The notes under the pieces are model-generated. The model made no database searches, was not told the DNA's origin, and saw only the letters and a program-made list of their open reading frames with translations. A stretch of 64,000 nucleotides of DNA from positions 186,001 to 250,000 of the forward strand of contig NZ_AVFK01000002.1 of NCBI RefSeq assembly GCF_000936425.1, written 5' to 3'. Shown in pieces: positions 18,193-26,560 of the stretch. The translations under genes were made by a program, and so were the position numbers. Position 1 is the first letter of the stretch; every line of letters begins with the position of its first letter. The stretch comes from Skermanella aerolata KACC 11604 (lineage in GTDB: Bacteria; Pseudomonadota; Alphaproteobacteria; Azospirillales; Azospirillaceae).

Positions 18193-18582
18193 TCAGGTCA
18201 GTTTTCCGATGGCCGCCTCGACGCGGACCTTCAGGTCCTTGATCGCCACCGGCTTCCGCAGGAACAGCCGGACGCCGGCCGCGATGGCTGTCTTGACGGA
18301 GTGTTCCTCCGCATTGCCGGTGACCATGACGATGGGCAGCTTGGCGGTCTTGGGATTGCTGCGGAGCATCTTGAACAGCGTCAGCCCGTCGGTGCCCGGC
18401 ATGTTCCAGTCCAGCGTCATCATGTCGAAATCGGTTGCCAGCACCGCTTCCAGGGCGGCCTGGGCCGTGGTGCATTCCGTCACCTTGCGGATGCCGAGCT
18501 GGGAGAAAGCGTAGCGATGGAGGCGCAGCATGCTTTCCTGGTCATCGACGCAGATGACCTTGACGAGATCGGCTCGCGGCAT
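18193..18582 (-). CDS. CheY-like response regulator, first gene of the che operon
   Basis: This is a single receiver domain of 129 residues: acidic pair in VICVDDQESMLR, phosphoacceptor Asp in MMTLDWNMPGTDGLTL, Thr in IVMVTGNAEE and Lys in LFLRKPVAIKDL. It is the expected output of the CheA at the other end of the operon. With no output domain, it acts by protein contact, on the flagellar motor or on another target such as a pilus or an enzyme. The ATG at 18582 lies downstream of the shared AT-rich promoter region. Confidence 0.9.
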   Translation of the reverse strand: MPRADLVKVICVDDQESMLRLHRYAFSQLGIRKVTECTTAQAALEAVLATDFDMMTLDWNMPGTDGLTLFKMLRSNPKTAKLPIVMVTGNAEEHSVKTAIAAGVRLFLRKPVAIKDLKVRVEAAIGKLT

Positions 18583-18798
18583 TGCACGCCTCTTCGGTTC
18601 GATATCCGGCCCGGCCCGGACCGGACTGCTCCACTACAGATACCTAAAATCTTAAATAAATATGAAGTAAGATATATGTCGGGTAACATGTTGGTGTGGT
18701 TAGCTTCCTACGCTTGCACTGGTGGCCCTGTACGCGCTAGTTTTGCTCGTTGCCGGCGCCATCCGCCCGGCTGCGTTGCTGTTGGCGAGGAGCCGGCG
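18583..18798. promoter_or_regulatory. Divergent control region of che operon and GAF kinase
   Basis: This 216-bp gap is markedly AT-rich in its left third (about 18640-18690, TAAAATCTTAAATAAATATG), unlike its surroundings, as expected for a promoter serving the minus-strand che operon. A GAGGAG at 18787-18792 lies just upstream of the proposed TTG start of the kinase. An in-frame ATG at 18676 exists, but the intervening codons do not resemble the family. Confidence 0.45.
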
Positions 18799-19971
18799 TT
18801 GAAGGATGACCTTGCTGACGATCTGGCGGCTATCGTCAAGATCGACGCCGTCCCGACGATCCTTGAAGTCGTCTGCCGTACCACGGGAATGGGATTCGCG
18901 GCGGTTGCGCGGGTGACGGAGGACCGATGGATCGCCTGCGCCATCCGCGACGAGATCTCGCTCGGTCTCCAGCCCGGCGGCGAACTCCAGGTCGCTTCGA
19001 CGATCTGCGACGAAATCCGCGACAGCGGCCAGCCCGTCATCATCGACCACGTGGCGGAGGACGAGATCTATTGCGGCCATCCGACTCCACGGATGTACGG
19101 ATTCCAAAGCTATATCTCGATGCCGATCTACCGTCCGGACGGGCGGTTCTTCGGGACCTTGTGCGCGATCGACCCGAAACCGGCCCGCGTGAATACGCCG
19201 GCGACGATCGGCATGTTCAAGCTGTTCACCGATCTGATCGGCTTTCACCTGGACGTTCAGGAACGATTGATGGCCAGCGAGAAGGCATTGCTGGACGAGC
19301 GCGAGACGGCGCAACTGCGGGAGCAGTTCATCGCCGTCCTGGGGCACGACCTGCGAAACCCGCTCGCCTCGATCGATGCGGGCGCTAAGATTCTGCGGGT
19401 TATGCCGCTCAGCCAGAAGGCGATGCGGATCGTAGATCTGCTCGAGGCAAGTGCCTCGCGCATGGCGGGTCTGATCGACAACGTGCTCGACTTCGCGCGC
19501 GGCCGCCTGGGCGGCGGCCTCTCGGTGACCAGGGTGGTCGATCCGGATCTGGAGGCTATGCTGGAGCAGACGGTCGCCGAGATGCGGGCAGTCTGGCCGG
19601 ACCGCATCGTCCAAAGCCGCTTCGCCTTGAACAAACCCGTGGCCTGCGACAGCGGACGCATCGCGCAGTTGCTGTCCAACCTGCTCGCGAATGCGTTCAC
19701 CCATGGCGATCCCGGCGGAGCCGTGCGGGTCGAGGCGGCGAGCGGCGAGGAAGGCCTTGAAATCTCGGTTGCCAACAGCGGCGCTCCGATCCCCGCAAAC
19801 ATCCTGGGCAACCTGTTCCAGCCGTTCTCACGGGCATCGGCCAGCCCCGGACAGCAAGGCCTCGGGTTGGGGCTCTATATAGCGTCGGAGATCGCGCGCG
19901 CCCATGACGGGACGCTGACGGTTCAATCGTCGGACCAGGAGACGCGGTTCACCTTCCGCATGCCGTTGTGA
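18799..19971 (+). CDS. GAF-domain sensor histidine kinase
   Basis: The 390-residue cytoplasmic kinase has an N-terminal GAF domain (about 1-150: ILEVVCRTTGMGFAAVARVT, IIDHVAEDEIYCGH, GFQSYISMPIYRPDG), a HisKA domain with phosphoacceptor His183 in VLGHDLRNPLASI and a HATPase domain with LLSNLLANAFTHG and GLGLGLYIASEIARAH. Starting at TTG 18799 gives the MKDDLADDLAAI opening normal for this family and has GAGGAG 6-7 bp upstream. No cognate regulator follows. It is divergent from the che operon and could feed its receivers, which is only positional inference. GAF ligand unknown. Confidence 0.85.
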   Translation: MKDDLADDLAAIVKIDAVPTILEVVCRTTGMGFAAVARVTEDRWIACAIRDEISLGLQPGGELQVASTICDEIRDSGQPVIIDHVAEDEIYCGHPTPRMYGFQSYISMPIYRPDGRFFGTLCAIDPKPARVNTPATIGMFKLFTDLIGFHLDVQERLMASEKALLDERETAQLREQFIAVLGHDLRNPLASIDAGAKILRVMPLSQKAMRIVDLLEASASRMAGLIDNVLDFARGRLGGGLSVTRVVDPDLEAMLEQTVAEMRAVWPDRIVQSRFALNKPVACDSGRIAQLLSNLLANAFTHGDPGGAVRVEAASGEEGLEISVANSGAPIPANILGNLFQPFSRASASPGQQGLGLGLYIASEIARAHDGTLTVQSSDQETRFTFRMPL

Positions 19972-19980
19972 GCGCGGCTG

Positions 19981-20775
19981 TCAGGCTGTTGCGGTATCAG
20001 CCAATCCGCCCGGCACGCTTGCGAGCAGGGTCTTCGTATACGGATGCCGGGGCTGGCTGAACAGGGTGGTTCGGGGAGCCTGCTCGACGATCTCGCCGTT
20101 CCGCATCACGGCGACCCTGTCGCACAACGTCTCGACGACGGCCAGATCGTGGCTGATGAAGACGTAGGCGAGGCCAAATTCCTGCTGGAGCTTCTTCAGC
20201 AGCAACAGGATCTGCGCCTGGATCGAGACGTCCAGGGCTGAGACAGGTTCGTCCAGCACGATCAGGCGCGGCTTTGCCGCCAATGCGCGAGCGATGCCGA
20301 TGCGCTGAGCCTGTCCGCCGGAGAACTCGTGGGGATAGCGGTCGAGGAACTCGGGGCGGAGATGGACCAGCGCCATCAGCTCCTCGACGCGCTCGCGCCG
20401 ACGGCTTCTCGTCAGGCCGAGGAGGTGGTTGAGCGGGTCTTCGAGGATGCGGCGGATGGTCTTGCGCGGGTTCAGTGCGCTCGACGCGTCCTGGAAGACG
20501 AACTGGACCTGCCGGTGGAAATCCAGCGAGCGCCGCTTCGCTACCGCATGCCCCTCCATGCGGATCGTGCCGCTGTCGGGCGTTTCCAGGCCGACCAGCA
20601 TGCGGGCGAGGGTCGATTTGCCGGAGCCGGACTCACCGACGATGCCGAGCGTTTCACTGGGACGCACCGCGATGCTGACGCCCCGGACGGCGTGGACCGG
20701 CTGCCGCTTGGTGAACCAGCCGTCTCCGCCGAAACTCTTGTGCAGGTCGGCGGCTTCCAGCAGCGCGTGGGTCAT
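19981..20775 (-). CDS. Dipeptide-type ABC transporter ATPase (DppF-like)
   Basis: This is one of the two ATPases of a peptide/nickel-type importer. The 264-residue protein shows Walker A GESGSGKST, Q-loop FVFQDASSALNPRKT, signature FSGGQAQRIGIARAL, Walker B RLIVLDEPVSALD and the His switch VFISHDLAVVE, and it ends with the RHPYTKTLLAS segment of the OppF/DppF class. The ATG at 20775 overlaps the stop of the fused permease-ATPase gene as ATGA; an upstream in-frame extension is a shadow. It is the last gene of a four-gene operon. Confidence 0.93.
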   Translation of the reverse strand: MTHALLEAADLHKSFGGDGWFTKRQPVHAVRGVSIAVRPSETLGIVGESGSGKSTLARMLVGLETPDSGTIRMEGHAVAKRRSLDFHRQVQFVFQDASSALNPRKTIRRILEDPLNHLLGLTRSRRRERVEELMALVHLRPEFLDRYPHEFSGGQAQRIGIARALAAKPRLIVLDEPVSALDVSIQAQILLLLKKLQQEFGLAYVFISHDLAVVETLCDRVAVMRNGEIVEQAPRTTLFSQPRHPYTKTLLASVPGGLADTATA

Positions 20776-22685
20776 GGTTCGAAAGCCCTGATGCAGCGGG
20801 ACGAGCGGCCGGGGCCGAGGTCTTCGAGCGGGATCGAGCCGATCCGGCACCGGTCGATCACCCGGTCGCAGCGATCGGCGAAATGGCAGCCCGGCGGCAG
20901 GTGGTTGACGGCGGGCGGCAGGCCGGGGATGGCGTCGAGGGCGCGTTCCGGCTGACCCAGCACGGGGACGCAGGCCATCAGGCGGCGGGTATAGGGGTGA
21001 CGCGGATCGCGCAGGACTTCAGCCGTGGTGCCGGTCTCCACGATGCGGCCGGCATACATGACCATGACGCGGTCGCACAGTTCCGATACCACGCCGAAGT
21101 CGTGGGTGATGAACAGCAGCGCCGTGTCGCGCTCGCGGCGGAGGTCCTGGAGCAGCTTCAGCACTTCCGCCTGGATGGTCACGTCGAGCGCCGTGGTCGG
21201 CTCGTCGGCGATGATGATGTCGGGATCGTTGGCCAGCGCCATGGCGATGCCGATGCGCTGGCGCTGGCCGCCGGAGAGTTCGTGCGGGTAGGCGGAAGCG
21301 CGGTCGCGCGCGTTGGGTATGCGGACGCGGTCCATCAGGCCGATGGCGTGGGTCAGGGCTTCCGCGTGGGTGACGCCCTGGTGGCGGGTGATGGTTTCGA
21401 CGATCTGCTCGCCCACGGTCATCAGCGGGTTGAGGGTGCCGAGGGGGTCCTGGAAGATGAAGGCGATGCGGTTGCCGCGCAGCTCCTGAAGCTTCGGCAG
21501 CGGCAGGCCCAGGAGTTCCTGGCCCCGGTAGCGGATGCTGCCGCCGACGATGACGCCGGGCGGAGTAGGCACGAGGCCGAGCAGCGAGAGGGCGGTGACC
21601 GATTTGCCGGAGCCGGACTCGCCGACGATGCCCAGGCACTCGCCGGGGCGAAGGTCGAAGCTGACGTCGTCCACCGCCTTGTAGCGCTCCTCGTTGAGGA
21701 GGAAGTGGGTCCGGAGGTTACGGACGCTGAGGATCGCGTCCGGAGCGGCGGGATTGCCAGCTTGCTGCCGGATGGCGTCACAGGCGACGGCGGTGGCGGG
21801 GCCGGGGCGGACCAGTCCGCCGGATGCGAGCCGTGGATCGACGAGGTCGCGGATGCCGTCGCCGACGAGGTTGATGCCGATAACAACCAGCAGGATCACC
21901 AGACCGGGGATCAGTGCTATGTGCGGCGCCACCAGCAGGAGGCTGCGGCCTTCGCCCAGCATGGAGCCGAGGTCTGCCTGGGGCGGCTGCGCGCCGAGGC
22001 CGAGGAAGCTCAGCCCCGCCGTTTCCAGGATCATCCAGCCGAGCGTGGTGGAGAAGGTGATGACGATGACCGGCAGCAGGTTCGGCAGGATTTCGCCGGT
22101 CAGGATCGTCAGGTTGCCCTGGCCGCTGAGACGGGCGGCGGCGACGTAGTCGCGCCGCTTCAGCCCAACGGTGACTCCCCGCACGGCGCGGGCGAAGAAC
22201 GGGATGTTGACGATGGAGATCGCGAACAGCGCGTTGAGCAGGCCCGGACCCAGGGCCGCCACGATGGCGAGCGCCAGCAGCAGGTAGGGGAACGCCATCA
22301 GCATGTCGATCGCCCGCATCAGCACGCCGTCCACCCACCGGCCGCAGAAGCCGGCGACGATGCCGATGGTCGAGCCGATCACCGCCGCCGTGACCGCGGC
22401 GATCAGGCCGACGGCAAGGCTGACGCGGGTTCCCCAGACGATGCGGGAAAGCATGTCGCGGCCAAGGTGGTCGGCTCCCAGCAGGTGCCCGGCGCTGAAG
22501 ACAGGAGCCAGCCGGTTCGGCAGATCGGTGGCGTTCGGGTCGGGCAGGGGCAGCAGCGGGGCGGCAATCGCCAGCAATGCGACGGCCGCCAGGATCAAGC
22601 CGCCGGCGACGGCAAGCTGATTGCGGCCGAAGCGTGCCCAGGTGCCGGGCCGGGCAGCGGGAAGAGTGGTGGTGGTCGCCGTCAT
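20772..22685 (-). CDS. Fused dipeptide-type ABC permease (DppC) and ATPase (DppD)
   Basis: A single 637-residue frame contains a complete DppC-type permease followed by a complete DppD-type ATPase. Residues 1 to about 290 have the membrane domain with LLGADHLGRDMLSRI and the EAA loop (RDYVAAARLSGQGNLTIL). Residues from about 305 carry Walker A GESGSGKSV, Q-loop FIFQDPLGTLNP, signature LSGGQRQRIGIAMAL, Walker B IIIADEPTTALD and FITHDFGVVSE, ending with the CHFADRCDRV cysteine cluster of the OppD/DppD class. ATG at 22685 overlaps the DppB stop. No frameshift or stop separates the halves, so the fusion looks genuine; similar fusions are known in alphaproteobacteria. Confidence 0.93.
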   Translation of the reverse strand: MTATTTTLPAARPGTWARFGRNQLAVAGGLILAAVALLAIAAPLLPLPDPNATDLPNRLAPVFSAGHLLGADHLGRDMLSRIVWGTRVSLAVGLIAAVTAAVIGSTIGIVAGFCGRWVDGVLMRAIDMLMAFPYLLLALAIVAALGPGLLNALFAISIVNIPFFARAVRGVTVGLKRRDYVAAARLSGQGNLTILTGEILPNLLPVIVITFSTTLGWMILETAGLSFLGLGAQPPQADLGSMLGEGRSLLLVAPHIALIPGLVILLVVIGINLVGDGIRDLVDPRLASGGLVRPGPATAVACDAIRQQAGNPAAPDAILSVRNLRTHFLLNEERYKAVDDVSFDLRPGECLGIVGESGSGKSVTALSLLGLVPTPPGVIVGGSIRYRGQELLGLPLPKLQELRGNRIAFIFQDPLGTLNPLMTVGEQIVETITRHQGVTHAEALTHAIGLMDRVRIPNARDRASAYPHELSGGQRQRIGIAMALANDPDIIIADEPTTALDVTIQAEVLKLLQDLRRERDTALLFITHDFGVVSELCDRVMVMYAGRIVETGTTAEVLRDPRHPYTRRLMACVPVLGQPERALDAIPGLPPAVNHLPPGCHFADRCDRVIDRCRIGSIPLEDLGPGRSSRCIRAFEP

Positions 22686-23629
22686 GTGCCGATCCTCGGG
22701 TCCAGCATGTGCTGGATCAAATCGGCCGCAAGATTGATCAGGACGTAGCAGGCCGCTACCACCAGCACGCCGCCCTGCACCAGCAGGATGTCGCGGGTCG
22801 AGATCGCGGTGACCAGCATCCTGCCGATGCCCGGCCACTGGAAGACCGTCTCGATATAGACGGCGCCGCCGAGCACGAACCCGGTCTGGATGCCGATGAT
22901 CGGCACGATGTTGACGAGAGCGTTACGGAGCGCGTGGCGGAGGATCACCGTCCTCTCGGTCACGCCCTTGGCCCTGGCCGTGCGCACGAAGTCCTGCCGC
23001 AAGACCTCCAGCATGGTCGAGCGGGTCAGGCGGGCGATCACTCCGGTAGCCACCACGGCGAGGGTGAAGGCGGGTAGCGCCAGATGGTGCAGCAGATCGG
23101 TAAGGCCGCCGCCACCGTAGATCGCGTACATGCCGCTGACCGGGAACCAGCGCAGCCCGACCGAGAAGATCAGGACCAGGATCAAGCCCAGCCAGAACGA
23201 CGGGGTGGACAATCCTACGAGGACGGCCAGCGTCAGCGCCTTGTCCTGCCAGCCATACTGGCGCACCGCGGAGACGACGCCCGCCGCCAGCCCCAGGATG
23301 GTGCAGAGAATCAGCGACGCTCCCGCCAGCAGCAGCGTCGGACCAAGGCGTTCGGTTACCTCGTCCAGCACCGGTCGGTTGAGGCTGTAGGAGCGGCCGA
23401 AATCGCCCTGGAGCAGGTTTCCCAGCCAGACGGCGTATTGCTCGATCAGGGAACGGTCGAGGCCAAGGTCCTGGCGAAGCTGCGCCGTGTTCTCGGGCGT
23501 CGCGAAGCTTCCCAGGATGGCGAGCGCCGGGTCGCCGGGGATCATCGCCATGATCAGGAAGACGATCACGGAGATGCCGAGCAGGACGGGGACGATCATC
23601 GCCAGACGGCGGAGCGCGTAGGACAGCAT
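22682..23629 (-). CDS. Dipeptide-type ABC transporter permease (DppB-like)
   Basis: The 315-residue inner-membrane permease begins MLSYALRRLAMIVPVLLG, has the MIPGDPA motif of the DppB family, about six membrane segments and the EAA loop (VLRQDFVRTARAKGVTER) that contacts the ATPase. It follows the solute-binding protein gene by 14 bp and overlaps the next gene by ATGA. Peptides, nickel or other small solutes are possible substrates; the sequence does not choose. Confidence 0.94.
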   Translation of the reverse strand: MLSYALRRLAMIVPVLLGISVIVFLIMAMIPGDPALAILGSFATPENTAQLRQDLGLDRSLIEQYAVWLGNLLQGDFGRSYSLNRPVLDEVTERLGPTLLLAGASLILCTILGLAAGVVSAVRQYGWQDKALTLAVLVGLSTPSFWLGLILVLIFSVGLRWFPVSGMYAIYGGGGLTDLLHHLALPAFTLAVVATGVIARLTRSTMLEVLRQDFVRTARAKGVTERTVILRHALRNALVNIVPIIGIQTGFVLGGAVYIETVFQWPGIGRMLVTAISTRDILLVQGGVLVVAACYVLINLAADLIQHMLDPRIGT

Positions 23630-23643
23630 TGCTCAGGTCTCCG

Positions 23644-25221
23644 TCATTGGGCCGCCTTGGAGACATGGGCGAGGTTGAGCAGGAAGGAGGGCTGAAGCTC
23701 GAAACCCTGCACGCGTTCCGTCGTGACGGCGTTCTGCTTCCAGTTGGCGACAAAGGCCCAGGGGGCGTCCTCGCGGACTATGCGCTGGACTTGGCGATAG
23801 AGTTCGGCGCGGGCGTCGCGGTCGGTGGACTGGCGGGCTTGCAGCAGCAGCTTGTCCACCTCAGGGTTGGAATAGTAGCCGGAGTTGAAGCCGCCCCTCT
23901 CCGGCAGCGCATCGGTGCGGAGCGTCAGGAAGGGCAGCGTGTCCGGATCGTTGGTCATCCAGGCCATCTCCGCCATGTCGCCCTTGCCGACTAGCCCCTG
24001 GTTGACCAGCCCGAGATAGGTGTTCCACTCATAGGTCTGGATCGTGACCTTGAATCCTACCTTGGCAAGGTCGGCCTGGATCGCGGTCGCCATCGGGACC
24101 GGCGCCAGCATGCCGGAGCCACCTTCCGCCACCAGGAACTTCAGCTCGGCGCCCTCGGCGCCGGCCTCTCGCAGAAGGGCGCGGGCACGGTCGGGATCGT
24201 GGGGATAGGGCTGGAGCGTGTCGTCATGCGCCCACTCGAACGCTGCGGGGACGATGCTGTCCGCCACCGTGGCGGTTCCCTGGAGGACGCCTTTGACCAG
24301 CGCTTCCTTGTCGATGGCGTAGTTGACCGCTTGCCGAACCCGGACGTCCTTGAACGGACCTTCGCGGGTGTTGAGAATCAGGAACCATAGATGCGGTCCC
24401 GCCTGCTCATGGAACTTGAAGCCGCCGGCCTTGCCAAGCAGGTCAACCGCGTCGGGCGGAACCTCGACCATCAGGTCGAGACCGCCGGCCAGCAGCTCGG
24501 TCAAGCGGGTGTTAGCGTCGGTCAGCGGGCGGAAGATCACGGCCTGGAGCTTGGGCGCGCCGTCCCAGTAGTCGGAATTACGCTCGACCACGACCTTGGT
24601 GTTGCTCTGCCATTCGGCGAAGCGGTAGGCCCCTGTGCCGACCGGCTTACGGCCGTAGTCCTTGCCGCCCTTGCGGACGGCTTCGGGTGATACGATCAGC
24701 CCGGTCGGGTAGGCGAGGTTCGACAGCAGCGGGGCGTAAGGTTCCTTCAGGTGAAAGACGACTGTTCGCGGATCGGCGGCTTCCGTTCGTTCGATGGCGC
24801 TGAAGAAGAAGGCCAGCGGGAAGGGACCGGTGTCATGCTGCGGGTGCTTGCCGTCCAGCATGCGGTCGAAGTTGAACTTGACGGCCTCGGCGTCGAACGG
24901 CGCGCCGTCATGGAACTTGACGCCCTGCCTGAGCTTGAAGGTGTAGGTCTTGCCGTCAGATGAAACTTCCCAAGTCTCGGCCAGCGCCGGTTCGATCTCC
25001 AGCGTGCCGCTGCGGACCCGGACGAGACCGTCATAGAGGTTCATCAGGATACGGAAATCGTTGGTCGCCGTGACAGCGTGCGGGTCCAGCGACTTCGGCT
25101 CCGCGATCTGCCCGACGACCAGTACATCGTCCGGGACCTGCGCCGATGCGGGCGACGCGCCGAGCGCCATGAGCATCAGGAGCGTGCCGCACGCCGCACG
25201 CCAGCCGTTCTTCCATGTCAT
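23644..25221 (-). CDS. Dipeptide-type ABC solute-binding protein (SBP family 5)
   Basis: This periplasmic receptor starts the operon. The 525-residue protein has a Sec signal peptide (about 1-27, ending ASPASAQ), then LVVGQIAEPKSLDPHAVT, typical of mature family 5 receptors, and GVKFHDGAPFDAEAVKFNFDR, the family signature, with VRQAVNYAIDKEALV further on. Ligand specificity cannot be read from the sequence. The gene is divergent from the RND efflux operon across 192 bp. Confidence 0.93.
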   Translation of the reverse strand: MTWKNGWRAACGTLLMLMALGASPASAQVPDDVLVVGQIAEPKSLDPHAVTATNDFRILMNLYDGLVRVRSGTLEIEPALAETWEVSSDGKTYTFKLRQGVKFHDGAPFDAEAVKFNFDRMLDGKHPQHDTGPFPLAFFFSAIERTEAADPRTVVFHLKEPYAPLLSNLAYPTGLIVSPEAVRKGGKDYGRKPVGTGAYRFAEWQSNTKVVVERNSDYWDGAPKLQAVIFRPLTDANTRLTELLAGGLDLMVEVPPDAVDLLGKAGGFKFHEQAGPHLWFLILNTREGPFKDVRVRQAVNYAIDKEALVKGVLQGTATVADSIVPAAFEWAHDDTLQPYPHDPDRARALLREAGAEGAELKFLVAEGGSGMLAPVPMATAIQADLAKVGFKVTIQTYEWNTYLGLVNQGLVGKGDMAEMAWMTNDPDTLPFLTLRTDALPERGGFNSGYYSNPEVDKLLLQARQSTDRDARAELYRQVQRIVREDAPWAFVANWKQNAVTTERVQGFELQPSFLLNLAHVSKAAQ

Positions 25222-25413
25222 GGCCCCGGCCTTTCCGCTGATTTCCCCTGGTTTGGGAACGACTGACGGGAGGCTAGGTTCCGACGTACGTGTACGTCAC
25301 CCGGCGTTTTTGGGGGATTACAGTAAGTTGCACGGCAATTCTGAGGCGTAATCGGTAACTTCGTTAGAATACTCCCCATTGCCGGAAGCCGGTGCGGCAG
25401 CGGGGAGAGTTCA
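25222..25413. promoter_or_regulatory. Divergent control region of peptide ABC and RND operons
   Basis: This is a 192-bp non-coding region between two divergent starts. It is less GC-rich than its flanks around 25300-25380, with ACGTACGTGTACGTCA at 25284-25299, a run of overlapping palindromic ACGT steps that could be a protein-binding site. A GGGGAGAG ribosome binding site precedes the RND membrane fusion gene. No adjacent regulator gene points to a specific factor. Confidence 0.35.
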
Positions 25414-26550
25414 ATGAGAATCAGATCTTTGCGGAGCATTGCGGCCCTTGCCGCTCTGCTGTCGCTCGGGGCGTGCGACGACCGCAAAGATGCGGCAACC
25501 GGTGCGGCGTCCCAGGCGCCGCCTCCGGCTGTCGGAGTAACCGCCGTCAACCGGGAGGCGGTGACCGCCAATCACAGTTTTATCGGCCGGGTCGTCGCGG
25601 TCGATGAAGTGGATGTCAGGGCACGCGTACAGGGGTTCCTGCGGGAGAGGCTGTTCACCGAGGGGCAGGTGGTCAAGGCGGGCGATCCGCTCTTCCTGAT
25701 CGAGCAGGAGCCCTATGAGGCGCAGCTTGCCCAACGGCAGGCGGAGGTCGCCAGGGCGGAGGCGGAGGTCGCGAATGCCGAAGTCCAACTCAGCCGAGGC
25801 CGCGACTTGCTGAAGCGCAACAACATCTCCGAAGCTTCGGTCGATGAGCGCGAGGCCGCCGCCGGCGTCGCCCGCGCCGGAGTGCTTCAGGCGAAGGCGG
25901 CGCTTCGGGACGCCGAAATCAACCTGAGCTACACGAAGATCGCGTCACCGATCGGCGGGCGGGTCGGACGGGCGGCATATACGGTCGGCAGTCTGGTGGG
26001 ACCGCAGTCGAACCCGCTGGCGGTGGTGGTCAGCCAGGACCCCGTCTATGTCACGTTCCCGGTCAGCCAGCGGGAGCTGCTGGATGTCCGCAAGCGTCAG
26101 GCATCGGGCAAGGAAGGGGAGTTGGCGGTAAAGCTGCGGCTGGCCGACGGGTCGATGTACGGCAAGGCAGGCAAGTTCAATTTCCTCGACGTCAAGGTCG
26201 ATCCGGGGACCGACACGGTCGCGGTGCGGACCGAGTTCCCGAACCCGGACGGCGTGCTGGTGCCGGGCCAGTTCGCCGAGATCGTGATCGAGGAATCGGC
26301 GCCCGAAGAGGCTCTGGTGATCCCGCAGGCTGCCTTGCAGATCGATCAGGCCGGTCCCTTCGTTCTGGTCGTCGGGTCGGAGAAGAAGGTGGAACCCCGG
26401 CGGGTCGAGGTCGGCCAGGCCCAGGGGAGCAGGATCACGGTCGCGAAGGGCTTGAACGAGGGCGATCTTGTCATTGTGGAGGGCGGGCAGAAGGTCAGGC
26501 CGGGACAAGTCGTGACCGCCAGTCCCATGGCTCCCCCGGCTGGTACATGA
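25414..26550 (+). CDS. RND efflux periplasmic adaptor (membrane fusion lipoprotein)
   Basis: The 378-residue adaptor of a tripartite efflux pump has a lipoprotein signal (lipobox LGAC, Cys21), a beta-barrel/lipoyl half beginning [20 protein letters not shown], a coiled-coil hairpin (about 100-160: [20 protein letters not shown]) and the second lipoyl half [19 protein letters not shown], then the barrel domain with [10 protein letters not shown]. This is the AcrA/MexA arrangement. It precedes the RND transporter by 10 bp. No outer-membrane factor or TetR regulator is adjacent. Confidence 0.94.
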   Translation: MRIRSLRSIAALAALLSLGACDDRKDAATGAASQAPPPAVGVTAVNREAVTANHSFIGRVVAVDEVDVRARVQGFLRERLFTEGQVVKAGDPLFLIEQEPYEAQLAQRQAEVARAEAEVANAEVQLSRGRDLLKRNNISEASVDEREAAAGVARAGVLQAKAALRDAEINLSYTKIASPIGGRVGRAAYTVGSLVGPQSNPLAVVVSQDPVYVTFPVSQRELLDVRKRQASGKEGELAVKLRLADGSMYGKAGKFNFLDVKVDPGTDTVAVRTEFPNPDGVLVPGQFAEIVIEESAPEEALVIPQAALQIDQAGPFVLVVGSEKKVEPRRVEVGQAQGSRITVAKGLNEGDLVIVEGGQKVRPGQVVTASPMAPPAGT

Positions 26551-26560
26551 GGGTAAGGTC

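Noticed and set aside
20883-22748. 621-codon plus-strand open frame opposite the fused permease-ATPase gene
   Set aside because: It is an antisense shadow of high-GC coding sequence; composition is Gly/Asp/Gln/Arg-rich with no domain, while the minus strand carries full ABC motifs.
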